From positions 35,963 to 99,962 of the forward strand of contig NZ_VOHC01000003.1 of assembly GCF_007859275.1 (NCBI RefSeq): 64,000 nucleotides of DNA, written 5' to 3'. Of this stretch, positions 25,758-35,402 are shown in pieces (within the stretch, counting starts at the first letter, position 1; every line of letters begins with the position of its first letter). Made by a program: the position numbers and the translations under genes. Below the pieces are notes generated by a model, which worked only from the letters and a program-made list of their open reading frames with translations, was not told where the DNA came from and did no database searches. The DNA is from Planomicrobium sp. CPCC 101079 (GTDB lineage Bacteria > Bacillota > Bacilli > Bacillales_A > Planococcaceae).

Positions 25758-26224
25758 GTTTTTTTATAGAATATGCGGCTTCTTTTCACTTTTCATTTGT
25801 ATCGGACTAGCGTTGCAGAAGTGCTGCACCTCTTTTTACGGTTTAATATTTAATAATTGATAATTCAGATAACTATGAACACATCAACCTATCTGTGTGA
25901 TACTATTGGTTCAAGAAAATATTTCAAGATTGTTAGCAGGTGAATTGCCGAAGATGCACATGTTTAAAGATGGAAACAATTCTGAAACGCAGGTTGTGGC
26001 ATCTTGAATCTTTAAAAATGAAAAAAGCTGAAAGAAGAATAGGCGATATGGATACCAATTAAATCTCCTGGGCTTCTGGAGCTTTAGACAAAGCGCTTAA
26101 CTGAAAGGAGGAATTGGCAAATCGGCTTACTGAAGGCGGGATCAATTTCCGAGCAGTCTTTTTAGAGAGAAAATCTACAACTGAAAAGCTGGCTGCAATT
26201 ATTTTAAAGAAAAGAGGGGAAAAC
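25758..26224. other. Region upstream of the mannitol operon
   Basis: No gene supported. A strong ribosome site (aaaggagg, 26102-26110) lies too close to a TTG at 26114 to be a good start; that frame runs into mtlA. A cre-like core, aaagcgctt, occurs at 26090 but misses consensus positions. No mtlR regulator gene is present. The stretch presumably holds the operon promoter. Confidence 0.4.
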
Positions 26225-27709
26225 ATGGCAGAAGCAACGACACGCGCTCGAATCCAGCGTTTTGGCAGCTATTTGAGCGGTATGATTATGCCTAATATTG
26301 GAGCTTTTATCGCTTGGGGGCTAATTACAGCTCTTTTTATCCCAGATGGCTGGACTCCGAATGAAAAATTAGCAACTCTTGTCGGTCCGATGATCACTTA
26401 TTTATTGCCGCTCCTGATCGGTTTCACCGGTGGCCGTTTGGTGTATGACTTCCGGGGCGGTGTGCTCGGAGCCATCGCAACGATGGGGGTGATCGTCGGA
26501 GCGGAAATTCCAATGTTCCTGGGTGCGATGATTATGGGGCCGCTCGCCGGTTTTGCAATGAAATTGATTGACGGTGGATTTCAGCACCGGATTCGGCCAG
26601 GCTTTGAAATGCTTTACAACAACTTTTCCGCAGGTATCCTAGGGGCGTTTCTTGCCGGCATTTCGGTTTATTTTGTCGGTCCTCTTGTCAACGGTTTGAC
26701 GAATGCTTTAGCTTCCGGCGTTGAAGTGATAGTGGATATGGGCTTGCTCCCTTTAGCAAGCATCATCATTGAACCGGCTAAAATTTTATTTTTAAACAAT
26801 GCTATTAACCATGGGATTTTAAGTCCTTTAGGCGTAGAACAAGCAGCGGATGCTGGGAAATCCGTTTTGTTCCTGCTGGAAAGTAATCCAGGGCCTGGTC
26901 TTGGTGTATTGCTTGCTTTCTCAGTTTTTGGAAAGGGCATTTCAAAAAGTTCAGCTCCAGGAGCTGCCATTATCCAGTTCTTGGGCGGCATCCATGAAAT
27001 TTACTTCCCTTACGTCTTGATGAAGCCGATGCTGCTTCTGGCGGTCATCGCAGGCGGAATCAGCGGAGTCTTCACTTTTACTTTGTTTAATGCAGGTCTA
27101 GTCGCAACGCCATCTCCCGGAAGCATTTTCGCTTTGCTGGCCTTAACGCCTCCCGGAAACTATCCCGGTGTTATATTAGGTGTGCTTATTGCAGCGGCTG
27201 TTTCTTTTGCCATCGCTTCGGTCGTATTGAAAACGAGCAAAGCGGAAGAAGAAGATTTGTCTGCAGCGGCTAACCGGATGCAGGAAATGAAAGGGAAGAA
27301 AAGCGATGCTACCGGTTATTTAACGCCCCAGCCGGCTGCTGGGATTGTAGGGGATGCCGGTGCGAGAAACTTGGCGTCTGATAATACGCAAGCTGTCCAA
27401 TCGGCTCCTGTGAAAACTGCACATGATATCAAGAAAGTCGTTTTCGCTTGCGATGCAGGCATGGGATCGAGCGCGATGGGAGCATCTTTGCTCAGAAACA
27501 AGTTCAAAAAAGCGCAGATCGATATCCCGGTGTCGAATACAGCGATCAACCAACTGCCGGCAGATGCGGATGTTGTTGTTACGCATAAGGATCTAACAGA
27601 TCGCGCAAAAGCGAAACTTCCGCAAGCGGAACATATTTCGGTCGAAAACTTCATGAACAGCCCTGAATATGATAAATTGGCGCAGCGCTTAAAAGAACAA
27701 GGCGAATAA
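26225..27709 (+). CDS. mtlA: PTS mannitol transporter subunit IICB
   Basis: This 494-residue protein imports mannitol and phosphorylates it to mannitol-1-phosphate. The N-terminal EIIC membrane domain (about 1-340) has RFGSYLSGMIMPNIGAFIAW, GAEIPMFLGAMIMGP, LFLNNAINHGI and GGIHEIYFPYVLMKP. The C-terminal EIIB domain has the phospho-Cys loop VVFACDAGMGSSAMGASLL. Start ATG 26225 follows agagggg; an in-frame TTG upstream would add 37 residues absent from the family. The EIIA is separate (mtlF). A 12-bp hairpin lies between mtlA and mtlF and may adjust their ratio. Confidence 0.93.
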   Translation: MAEATTRARIQRFGSYLSGMIMPNIGAFIAWGLITALFIPDGWTPNEKLATLVGPMITYLLPLLIGFTGGRLVYDFRGGVLGAIATMGVIVGAEIPMFLGAMIMGPLAGFAMKLIDGGFQHRIRPGFEMLYNNFSAGILGAFLAGISVYFVGPLVNGLTNALASGVEVIVDMGLLPLASIIIEPAKILFLNNAINHGILSPLGVEQAADAGKSVLFLLESNPGPGLGVLLAFSVFGKGISKSSAPGAAIIQFLGGIHEIYFPYVLMKPMLLLAVIAGGISGVFTFTLFNAGLVATPSPGSIFALLALTPPGNYPGVILGVLIAAAVSFAIASVVLKTSKAEEEDLSAAANRMQEMKGKKSDATGYLTPQPAAGIVGDAGARNLASDNTQAVQSAPVKTAHDIKKVVFACDAGMGSSAMGASLLRNKFKKAQIDIPVSNTAINQLPADADVVVTHKDLTDRAKAKLPQAEHISVENFMNSPEYDKLAQRLKEQGE

Positions 27710-27715
27710 AAATTT

Positions 27716-27755
27716 CAATCAGTGGAGAATAGTCAGCTCCACTGATTGTCCTTTT
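27716..27755 (+). terminator. Intercistronic hairpin between mtlA and mtlF
   Basis: caatcagtggag and ctccactgattg form a perfect 12-bp stem with a 9-base loop, followed by tcctttta. The weak U-tract suggests partial termination or mRNA stabilisation within the operon. Confidence 0.55.
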
Positions 27756-27816
27756 ATGAGCGTCCGCTGAACAAATGGCGGCATATCAGATTAAAATTTG
27801 AACAGGAGTGATAGAA

Positions 27817-28254
27817 ATGGCAAAACCGGTCCTTAGCAGAGAGAATATTAAATTGAATGTGGCGATACCAAATAAAGCGGAAGCCATCCGCTTCACAGGG
27901 CAAATTCTTGTCCAAGGGGGCTATGTCGATGCAGGGTATATCGATAAAATGTACGACCGAGAAGAAATGGCTACCACGTATATGGGCAACTATTTGGCCA
28001 TTCCCCACGGCACGGAAGATGCAAAAAAGAATGTTTTTGAAACCGGCATATCAGTAGTCACAGTACCGGAAGGCGTTGACTTTGGTGATGGCAATATTGC
28101 GAAAATCTTGATCGGCATCGCAGGAAAAGGCGATGAACATTTAGAAATTCTTTCAAATATCGCAATCGTCTGTTCTGAAGAAGAAAATATTGTAAAAATC
28201 CTTAACGCAACTTCAGAAGAAGAAATCATGGATCTTTTTAGTGAGGTGAAATAA
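27817..28254 (+). CDS. mtlF: PTS mannitol transporter subunit IIA
   Basis: This 145-residue cytosolic EIIA relays phosphate from HPr to the EIIB domain of MtlA. The phosphorylated His lies in MGNYLAIPHGTEDAKK, and the motif KAEAIRFTGQILVQGGYVD is typical of the fructose/mannitol EIIA fold. Start ATG 27817 is 8 bases after caggag; an in-frame GTG at 27808 is too close to that site. Its stop is immediately followed by the mtlD ATG, so the two are translated together. Confidence 0.92.
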   Translation: MAKPVLSRENIKLNVAIPNKAEAIRFTGQILVQGGYVDAGYIDKMYDREEMATTYMGNYLAIPHGTEDAKKNVFETGISVVTVPEGVDFGDGNIAKILIGIAGKGDEHLEILSNIAIVCSEEENIVKILNATSEEEIMDLFSEVK

Positions 28255-29406
28255 ATGCAGGCTGTCCATTTCGGCGCGGGAAATATTGGCCGGGGATTTA
28301 TCGGCGCCCTTCTATACCAATCTGGATATCAAACCATTTTTTTAGATGTCAACGATACCGTGATTCAAGAGTTGAACCAGCAGCATGAGTACGAAGTAAC
28401 TCTGGTAGGTACCGAACAAGAAATCATTTCTGTTAAAAACGTCAGCGGCATAAATAGCAGCACCCATCCCGCCGAGGCAGTGGAAGCACTCAGCAAAGCG
28501 GATTTGATCACCGCTGCAGTCGGGCCGAATGTATTGCCGCATATTGCAGAACTTCTTGCCGAAGGCTTAAAAGTGCGTATGCAAACGCGCAAAGATCCGG
28601 TGAATGTGATTGCGTGCGAGAACATGATTAATGGCAGTTCCATCTTGAAAAAACACGTATACGAATACCTGAACGAAGAAGAAAAACAAACAGCAGAACA
28701 ATTGATTGGATTTCCCAACGCTGCAGTTGACCGCATAGTGCCTGATCAGCGGCCGGGGAATATCCTCGGGGTGGCGGTCGAGCCTTACTATGAATGGGTA
28801 GTCGAAGAGACAGCAGTCAAAGGCGGAAAGCCGGATGTGGAAGGAATTACGTATGTCGATGATTTAAATCCGTATATCGAGCGCAAGTTATTCACCGTCA
28901 ATACAGGCCATACAGTTCCGGCATATCTGGGATATTACAAGAATTACTCCACCATAAATGAAGCAATGGGAGATGAAGAAATCGACAGGGTCCTGCAAGG
29001 AGCTCTTAAGGAAACCGGCGAAGTGGTTGTCCGCCAGCATAAATTCGACAGGGCAGAGCATGCTGAATATATCCAAAAAATCATTGGCCGCTTCCGCAAT
29101 CCCTATGTTTCTGATTATGTAACACGCGTAGCACGGGGGCCAATCCGAAAACTCGGACAGAACGACCGCCTGATCCGGCCGGCCAGCCTATATATCCAGT
29201 TGACCGGTGAAGAACCCGTCAATTTGGCGACGGTCATTGCGGGTGTCTTGTTGTATGAAAATGACCAAGATGACGAGGCGCGGCGGCTGCAGGAACAAAT
29301 TGCCGAGAAAGGCGTCGAGGAAACCTTGCAAAGTGTTTCTGGTTTAACCGCTGGAGATCCATTGATTGCGGCCGTCATAAAGCAAGTAGATGCAATGAAG
29401 CGTTAA
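28255..29406 (+). CDS. mtlD: Mannitol-1-phosphate 5-dehydrogenase
   Basis: This 383-residue NAD-dependent enzyme oxidises mannitol-1-phosphate to fructose-6-phosphate, feeding glycolysis. It starts with the cofactor motif AVHFGAGNIGRGFIG and carries VIACENMINGS, FPNAAVDRIVP and the catalytic-site segment KLFTVNTGHTVPAYLGY. The length is normal for the family. It is the last gene of the mtlA-mtlF-mtlD operon; the ribosome site gaggtg overlaps the end of mtlF. A strong terminator follows 2 bases after the stop. Confidence 0.94.
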   Translation: MQAVHFGAGNIGRGFIGALLYQSGYQTIFLDVNDTVIQELNQQHEYEVTLVGTEQEIISVKNVSGINSSTHPAEAVEALSKADLITAAVGPNVLPHIAELLAEGLKVRMQTRKDPVNVIACENMINGSSILKKHVYEYLNEEEKQTAEQLIGFPNAAVDRIVPDQRPGNILGVAVEPYYEWVVEETAVKGGKPDVEGITYVDDLNPYIERKLFTVNTGHTVPAYLGYYKNYSTINEAMGDEEIDRVLQGALKETGEVVVRQHKFDRAEHAEYIQKIIGRFRNPYVSDYVTRVARGPIRKLGQNDRLIRPASLYIQLTGEEPVNLATVIAGVLLYENDQDDEARRLQEQIAEKGVEETLQSVSGLTAGDPLIAAVIKQVDAMKR

Positions 29407-29407
29407 T

Positions 29408-29447
29408 TAAAAAGCGACCGGCACAATTTGTGCCGGTCGCTTTTTTA
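29408..29447 (+). terminator. Intrinsic terminator of the mannitol operon
   Basis: aaaagcgaccggcaca and tgtgccggtcgctttt form a long perfect stem with a short loop and T-run. The remaining bases to 29700 hold no gene and no recognisable purine riboswitch. Confidence 0.9.
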
Positions 29448-29700
29448 ATTTGTTGAGCAACTTTCCAATACTATAACGGATGCGACATGATGCAACAGTG
29501 CATTTCTTAGGGATGTGACGGATTTCCTCAGCTTTTAATTTATAAAAAGCTTCGTTGACTGCTATCCAACAGCGGTTCTTTTCGTTAAGATAAGTCTATT
29601 AAACCCTTGTTGTACGGGTCGTTTCTTTCTTAATCAAGTGACCAAAACAACAAGGAAAAACCAAGGAATAAACGCAATAAGGAATAAAGGAGAGAAAGCC

Positions 29701-31425
29701 ATGAAGAAAGAGCGATTAACGTCCCGCATTCTAGCCTCAACAAAACAAAAGCCAGCAGATCTGGTGATCCGAAACGGCCGCATTGTCAATGTATTTACAA
29801 AAGAACTGACTTCCGGAGATATTGCGATCACTGACGGAGTTGTCGTTGGCATCGGAAATTATAGCGGCATCCGCGAAATCGACGCAAACGGCCGTTTTGT
29901 TGCCCCGGGTCTTATTGATGCCCACGTCCATATCGAATCTTCAATGGTCACGCCCCATCAGTTTTCCCAAATTGTTCTTCCGCACGGCGTAACTTCGGTC
30001 ATTACAGATCCCCATGAGATCGCAAATGTTATGGGGGCAGCAGGAATCGACTTTATGCTTAACGATTCCGAGTCAGTGATGCTTGATATTTTCGTTATGC
30101 TGCCATCCTGTGTGCCGGCAACCGCTTTTGAAAATTCAGGCGCAGTGTTGAGCGCAAAAGATTTGCAGCAATTTATCAAGCATGAAAGGGTGCTCGGGAT
30201 TGCGGAAGTCATGGATTTCCCGGCTGTGTTGCGGGCGGATAACGAAATGCTCGAGAAACTATTGCTTAGCGCTCAGCGGGATGGGCACGCCGCAGGTCTG
30301 AAGGAAAACGATTTGAATGTTTACCGGACAGCCGGCATTTCGACAGACCACGAATGCGTGACCAAAGAAGAAGTCATTGAACGGCTGCGCCGCGGCATGT
30401 ATGTTATGCTGCGGGAAGGTTCGGTGGCGAAGAATTTAGAGGCGCTGCTTGAAGCGGTCACCGAAGCAAACGCACATCGCTGCTTGTTTTGCACGGACGA
30501 TAAACATTTAGACGACCTGATTGATGAGGGCAGCATCGATTACAATGTACGAACCGCGATACGCCATGGGCTAAATCCAATCACAGCAATCTCGATGGCT
30601 AGCCTCCATGCGGCGCAGTGCTATGGTTTGCACATGAAAGGAGCGGTTGCACCTGGCTATGACGCAGATCTGATTTTACTTGATAATCTTGAAGAGTTCG
30701 CTATTTCGGAAGTATACAAAAATGGAGTGTTGGTCGGACAAGGCGGTGCATATGCCGGCCCTATCGGTGAGAGGATTTCTGTAAAGAAAGTAAGGGAAAC
30801 AGTGAATATTGCCGGCTATACTAAAAACAGTCTCCAAATTCATATGGCGGAAAACACGACAGCAAATGTCATCGGCATTAATCCGAATAATTTAGTGACA
30901 GAGCATTTAATTGAAAAAGTGGAAACAAGAAATGGCCATTTTGTTCCAAGCATAGAAAAAGATCTGTTGAAAATTGCGGTCATCGAACGGCATAAGGCAA
31001 CAGGCAATATTGGTTTAGGCATCGTCAAAGGCCTTGGATTGAAAAGAGGGGCCATCGCAACAACCGTTGCCCACGATTCACATAACATTATTGCTGCAGG
31101 TGCCAATGATGAAGATATTTTAACAGCGGTCAAAGCTCTTCAAAACATGGAAGGGGGATTAGTCGTGGTTGACGGCGGAAATATATTGGCTGAGTTGCCG
31201 CTGGCGGTCGCTGGGCTAATGTCTGAAGAAAATTTCCAACGGGTATATGAACAGATTAAAACCATTGATGCGAGCTTGATGCAGCTTGGTGCCCCGACTC
31301 ATTTCAATGCATTTTTGACATTATCTTTTTTATCGCTGCCGGTCATCCCTCACCTGAAGATTACCGATTGCGGCTTATTCAAAATGGCAGAATTTCAGCA
31401 TATCTCCGTTCCTGTTGCGAAATAG
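29701..31425 (+). CDS. ade: Adenine deaminase
   Basis: This 574-residue metallo-dependent amidohydrolase deaminates adenine to hypoxanthine in purine salvage. The metal-binding motif GLIDAHVHIESSM, TDPHEIANVMG, SCVPATAFENSG and the late THFNAFLTLSFLSLPVIPH are all typical of AdeC-type enzymes. Start ATG 29701 follows aaggagag; in-frame upstream codons have no ribosome site. It is monocistronic with its own terminator. It may act with GMP reductase (52221) in purine balance, but the genes are far apart and I see no shared operator. Confidence 0.94.
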   Translation: MKKERLTSRILASTKQKPADLVIRNGRIVNVFTKELTSGDIAITDGVVVGIGNYSGIREIDANGRFVAPGLIDAHVHIESSMVTPHQFSQIVLPHGVTSVITDPHEIANVMGAAGIDFMLNDSESVMLDIFVMLPSCVPATAFENSGAVLSAKDLQQFIKHERVLGIAEVMDFPAVLRADNEMLEKLLLSAQRDGHAAGLKENDLNVYRTAGISTDHECVTKEEVIERLRRGMYVMLREGSVAKNLEALLEAVTEANAHRCLFCTDDKHLDDLIDEGSIDYNVRTAIRHGLNPITAISMASLHAAQCYGLHMKGAVAPGYDADLILLDNLEEFAISEVYKNGVLVGQGGAYAGPIGERISVKKVRETVNIAGYTKNSLQIHMAENTTANVIGINPNNLVTEHLIEKVETRNGHFVPSIEKDLLKIAVIERHKATGNIGLGIVKGLGLKRGAIATTVAHDSHNIIAAGANDEDILTAVKALQNMEGGLVVVDGGNILAELPLAVAGLMSEENFQRVYEQIKTIDASLMQLGAPTHFNAFLTLSFLSLPVIPHLKITDCGLFKMAEFQHISVPVAK

Positions 31426-31448
31426 GCATTAAAAAACCAGGAACAAAT

Positions 31449-31485
31449 TACCTTGCAGCGGGAATCTTTGCTGCAAGGTTTTTTA
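31449..31485 (+). terminator. Intrinsic terminator
   Basis: ccttgcagc and gctgcaagg flank a 10-base loop and are followed by six T, just after the adenine deaminase gene. Confidence 0.85.
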
Positions 31486-31938
31486 ATGGCATTATAGCGT
31501 TTAAATACTGGGTTGTCAGGCTATTCAGTTAATGACGGGAAATTTTTCAAGAAAGAAAAAAGAAGGAGGAGCATTTTGTGTACATAAATGCAGGAAAATC
31601 ACAGACTTTATCATTTTTCCATCAATTAATTTTGTTAAAGGCAAGTCTATGACTGGAAAGATTTTCACTGTCCGCGTGAAGTGGCTGTAAACAGGCATCC
31701 CCAATGCAATCGAACTGGCTCTGATCAAGAGGCGACAGTATAGCTTCTATGTATATTTTTTCCCACAGAATTTACAGGAATTGAATGACAATTTGCTTTG
31801 ACAGCCGAATTATTATAAAATTTAGAAAATTATCATTTTAGGTTAGTCAGTTCAGTTCGGGTTAAAGGGAGAATGCTTAATAACTTGTTTCAGCCACGGA
31901 AGTGTGTAAGCGCTATTTTAAAAAAGGGGGCAACATTG
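31486..31938. other. Region upstream of the sugar ABC importer
   Basis: No gene supported. A ribosome-like site (gaaggagg, 31561) leads only into very short frames. A TTGACA at about 31797 and TATAAA-like sequence near 31813 are too close for a standard promoter, although one must lie here. The catabolite-like site at 31905 is listed separately. Confidence 0.4.
31905..31918 (+). promoter_or_regulatory. Partial cre-like (CcpA) site
   Basis: TGTAAGCGCTATTT matches the cre pattern TGNAARCGNWWNCA in all but the last two bases. It lies between the presumed promoter and the start of a sugar-binding protein gene, where CcpA repression would be expected. Confidence 0.35.
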
Positions 31939-33213
31939 ATGAAAAGTAAAATGCTTTTATCTGTACTGTTAATTGTCGCGATGATATTGAGCGCATGCGG
32001 AGGAGGGGGCTCGGGCTCTAGTGGTGAAACTGCAGACGGAAAGATAGTTATCAAGTATATTAACGGCTTTACCGGCGGGGATGGCGAATACATGAAAAAA
32101 ATCACCGACGGCTTCAATGAATCACAGGATCAATATGTTGTGGAAGAATCACAGGAAAAAGACCACTACACAAAGTTTAAGACAGGAAGTTACGATTTGG
32201 TCTTGATTCACTCCGACAATCTTCAGACTTACCGGCAGGATAATATGATCCAGGATATGGGAAGCGTATTAGAAGCTGCAGGAATCAGCCCTGATGATTT
32301 CCATCCGGTAGCTAAAGAACAAGTCACTTTCGAAGGTGCTACATTCGCAGCACCTCTCGACATCCATCCTATGACCATGTTCTACAACAAGCAACTTGCT
32401 CCAGAAGCACCAATGACCTATGAAGCAATGACGGATTTAACCAACACTTTGCAAGAACAGGATTCGAATCTCTACGCAACCGGTATTCCTAGCGGCGGTC
32501 TGCCGGAATGGTTTTACATGACTATTGCGGCACAGAACAATATCAACTTGGTGGAAGGCAACCATTTGAATTTTGCCCAGGATGAATTTGCAGATGCGCT
32601 GATGATTTACCATGACATGATTTATAAAGACAATATATCTCCGGCAGGATTGGGGCTGGATGGGGAATTCCAAGCTTTCATGAAGCAAGTAGATGAAGGC
32701 GGAAGCTCAGTCCAGACTGCTACTGCTCTCACCGGGCCATGGTATTACCAGGCGGTAAAAGAAGCATACGGAGATGATTTAGGCATTGCTTCAGCGCCTC
32801 AATTAGGTGATCAACCAGGCGTTTACGGAGGCGGCCATACTTTGGCGCTGCCGGCTTCTGTGCAAGATGAAGAGAAAAAAGCTGGTATTGCTGAATTCCT
32901 AAAATACATGTATACACCAGAAAATTTATTGAATTGGGCGGACAGCGGCCAAGCGCCGACACATCTCGCTACAATTGAGCTGGTTGAGCAAGATGCAGAA
33001 AAATATCCGCTTGCCGCACAAAATGTCCAACAATTTGATTCGTTTGTTGGTGCGCCGCAGCTTTACCAATACCGAGAACAAGTACGCTACATGACTGAGA
33101 GTGTGTTCCCGCAATTAGTAGGGGATGAAGGGATGACAAAAGATAAACTGATGTCGGAATTGCAAAAAGCGACCGACCAAGCTGCTCAGGTAGCTGAAAC
33201 AGCACCTCAATAA
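31939..33213 (+). CDS. ABC-importer sugar-binding lipoprotein
   Basis: This 424-residue family 1 solute-binding lipoprotein captures an oligosaccharide or sugar for the two permeases downstream. A lipobox LSAC (Cys20) is followed by a Gly/Ser linker and a mature domain with FTGGDGEYMKKITDGFNE, DIHPMTMFYNKQLAPEA and the late GGHTLALPAS segment typical of the class. Start ATG 31939 follows aaaggggg. A hairpin after its stop probably allows more binding protein than permease. The sugar is not predictable; no glycosidase gene lies beside it. Confidence 0.88.
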   Translation: MKSKMLLSVLLIVAMILSACGGGGSGSSGETADGKIVIKYINGFTGGDGEYMKKITDGFNESQDQYVVEESQEKDHYTKFKTGSYDLVLIHSDNLQTYRQDNMIQDMGSVLEAAGISPDDFHPVAKEQVTFEGATFAAPLDIHPMTMFYNKQLAPEAPMTYEAMTDLTNTLQEQDSNLYATGIPSGGLPEWFYMTIAAQNNINLVEGNHLNFAQDEFADALMIYHDMIYKDNISPAGLGLDGEFQAFMKQVDEGGSSVQTATALTGPWYYQAVKEAYGDDLGIASAPQLGDQPGVYGGGHTLALPASVQDEEKKAGIAEFLKYMYTPENLLNWADSGQAPTHLATIELVEQDAEKYPLAAQNVQQFDSFVGAPQLYQYREQVRYMTESVFPQLVGDEGMTKDKLMSELQKATDQAAQVAETAPQ

Positions 33214-33233
33214 CAAGGATAAAAATAGGTGGG

Positions 33234-33270
33234 CGGCATTTCATTCTTGCCTGATGAAATGCCGTTTTAT
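33234..33270 (+). terminator. Attenuating hairpin between binding protein and permease genes
   Basis: cggcatttcat (33234-33244) pairs perfectly with atgaaatgccg (33254-33264), followed by ttttattt. Such partial terminators commonly lower expression of permeases relative to the binding protein. Its position also argues that the permease starts at 33298, not upstream. Confidence 0.7.
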
Positions 33271-33297
33271 TTAACTGACGGGGGTGTATTAAGAACT

Positions 33298-34176
33298 ATG
33301 AGGATTTCGAGAACATGGTCCATTATTATGTATTTGCCTTTTCTGATCTGTTTCGTCCTTTTTTTGATTGTTCCATTGGTTTACGGCATTTGGATCAGCC
33401 TGCATAGCTGGTCTGTGTTTGGTGGAAATGGCGGGTTTGTCGGTCTTGACAATTACATAGCCATCCTGACTCCAGGGAACATCTACAGCACTTCTTTCTA
33501 TCTTGGGCTAAAAAATACGCTTGTATTTGTAGCAATCAGCGTAATTCCGCTGGTGGTGATCAGTTTGGCCCTTGCGCTATTGGTAGACGCTATTCCTAAA
33601 AAGCTGAAAGTCTATTTCCGGACAATCTTCTTCATCTCTTATGCTGTTTCCGTAACCGCTGTTTCTGCCATTTTCAAATGGCTGTTCACCGGAAACGGGG
33701 GATATGTAAACAATGTAATGAATTCGATCGGATTAAGTCCCATCAACTGGCTGAATGAACAGCCGTACGCCTGGGTATCCATTCTGGTGGCAACCATTTG
33801 GTGGACAATCGGCTTCAATATGATTTTGTTTATCAATGCTTTAGATGAAGTCGACGAAACCATGTATGAAGCCTCAAGCCTCGATGGGGCAAACTGGTGG
33901 GAAAAATTTGCCTATATCACTTTCCCTTCCATCAAAGGTGTGTTTGTTTTCTTGACGATTATCTCAGTAATCGCTTCCTTCAATTTGTATGGGCAAACAT
34001 TGCTTATTACAGCGGGAGGCCCGGCTCAAAGCACACAGTCTTTGATCATGGTCATCCAGCAAATGGTTTTTACCCAAAACAATCTAGGGATCGGTTCTGC
34101 CATGGCGATTGTCATGGGGCTGGTCATGATGGCGATTGTCGCTGCCCAATATTTTTATTCATTCCGAAAAGAATAA
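33298..34176 (+). CDS. ABC sugar importer permease (MalF/UgpA type)
   Basis: This 292-residue membrane protein has six hydrophobic segments and the coupling-loop EAA motif YEASSLDGANWWEKFAYITF that contacts the ATPase. The N-terminal segment YLPFLICFVLFLIVPLVYG and IWISLHSWSVF are standard for family 1 sugar permeases. ATG 33298 was chosen because a gggggtg site lies about 11 bases before it and the upstream in-frame ATG is inside the hairpin. It forms an operon with the binding protein and the second permease. Confidence 0.87.
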   Translation: MRISRTWSIIMYLPFLICFVLFLIVPLVYGIWISLHSWSVFGGNGGFVGLDNYIAILTPGNIYSTSFYLGLKNTLVFVAISVIPLVVISLALALLVDAIPKKLKVYFRTIFFISYAVSVTAVSAIFKWLFTGNGGYVNNVMNSIGLSPINWLNEQPYAWVSILVATIWWTIGFNMILFINALDEVDETMYEASSLDGANWWEKFAYITFPSIKGVFVFLTIISVIASFNLYGQTLLITAGGPAQSTQSLIMVIQQMVFTQNNLGIGSAMAIVMGLVMMAIVAAQYFYSFRKE

Positions 34177-34188
34177 GGAGGCTGAAAC

Positions 34189-35019
34189 ATGAAGAAATCA
34201 AAAACTAAAACGGCCTTGATTGTCATAGCAGCATCCATTATTGCATTTTTGTTCCTGCTTCCGCTGATCTTTATGATTTTCACTTCCTTTAAGGCGCTTG
34301 GCGAGGCAATGTCATCTTCCGCGTTGTTGCCTAAAGCGTGGACATCGGAGAACTATGGCAGCATATTCGGGATTGGAGCCGAAGTACCCGTTATCCGCTG
34401 GCTATTCAATACAGGTTTAGTCACAATAGCCGGGACTGCACTGGTCGTTTTTGTCGATGTACTGGCAGCGTATTCCTTGGCAAGGCTCAACTTGCCCGGA
34501 AAGAAATTCTTCCTGAGCGTTGTAGTGGCAGCTTTGACAGTGCCGGGCATCGTTACGTTATTTCCTGCGTTCTATCTTTTCCGGCAATATGAATTGATTG
34601 ACACTTACGCACCGCTGGTTTTGATCTACTCCGCGAATACCATGGGCGTCTTCCTGATATACAGTTTTTTAAGGGGCTTCCCAAAAGATTTGGAAGAAGC
34701 GGCGTTTATCGATGGCGCGTCATTGCTTCAAATATTGCGCTTTGTTATTTTTCCGGCAATCCGGCCTGTGGTCGCTACTTTGTCGGTGCTGACGTTTTTG
34801 ACAATCTATAATGATTTCCTTTGGCCATCGATTGTAACAAGTTCAGATGAAATGAAAACTGTGACTGTAGGCGTCGCAAATCTTGTTCAAGGCGCAAACT
34901 TTGTCAATCCCGGAAGGATGATGGCTGCGACTGTAGTAGCGACTATGCCGGCGTTGATCATTTTCGTGGTTGCAAACAAATACTTTGTCAGAAGTGTCGT
35001 AAGCTCAGGCATTAAATAA
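34189..35019 (+). CDS. ABC sugar importer permease (MalG/UgpE type)
   Basis: This 276-residue partner permease has six membrane segments and the EAA loop EEAAFIDGASLLQILRFVIF; the ending LVQGANFVNPGRMMAATV is typical of the MalG branch. The ribosome site aaggagg is perfect, 13 bases after the first permease. No ATP-binding subunit follows; in Bacillales such importers often share one multitask ATPase (MsmX type) encoded elsewhere, which is the likely arrangement here. A terminator closes the operon. Confidence 0.88.
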   Translation: MKKSKTKTALIVIAASIIAFLFLLPLIFMIFTSFKALGEAMSSSALLPKAWTSENYGSIFGIGAEVPVIRWLFNTGLVTIAGTALVVFVDVLAAYSLARLNLPGKKFFLSVVVAALTVPGIVTLFPAFYLFRQYELIDTYAPLVLIYSANTMGVFLIYSFLRGFPKDLEEAAFIDGASLLQILRFVIFPAIRPVVATLSVLTFLTIYNDFLWPSIVTSSDEMKTVTVGVANLVQGANFVNPGRMMAATVVATMPALIIFVVANKYFVRSVVSSGIK

Positions 35020-35029
35020 AATTGCAGAG

Positions 35030-35068
35030 AAAAAAGCTGGGCGCCGAATCGGCGGCTCAGCTTTTTCT
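35030..35068 (+). terminator. Intrinsic terminator of the ABC importer operon
   Basis: aaaaagctg and cagcttttt form the base of an imperfect stem with a GC-rich upper part (gcgccg/cggcg). Confidence 0.75.
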
Positions 35069-35402
35069 GGTTTTCGAAAAACTTTAGGTTAAAAAGGAAG
35101 CGCACTAGCTATTCTACACATCAGCTGCACTAATGTGTGTGCAGCTTCGTGAATGGAGCGAAAGGCAACAAACTTGTTTGCAGGAAGCAGTGTAGAGTTG
35201 CAACGTTCTTCATGATCCACACCTTATGAAACCGAAAGTGTCTGCCTCGGGAGAAATGAAATAATTGCCGAGAGTTTCCGACAGTTTTTTCATGATCAGA
35301 TAGAAGAAACTGCTCATCATGCGCACGAAATGGGAAAAGTAAGGTAAAATAGAAGACAGAAGATTTTAAAGGAATTAGATAGCGCGTCTAGGAGGCAGTT
35401 TA
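35069..35402. other. Intergenic region with a possible gene remnant
   Basis: No intact gene. A + frame ending at TAA near 35347 reads NEIIAESFRQFFHDQIEETA HHAHEMGKVR, a helical, His-rich piece that looks like the end of a lost soluble protein. No start or ribosome site belongs to it. The last bases contain the ribosome site of the next gene. Confidence 0.3.

Noticed and set aside
26088..26103. cre site before mtlA
   Set aside because: Only the aaagcgctt core fits; the flanking TG and CA positions do not.
29448..29700. Purine riboswitch before the adenine deaminase gene
   Set aside because: None of the conserved loop sequences (such as the tataatcctaat-type core) was found and no antiterminator/terminator pair is present.
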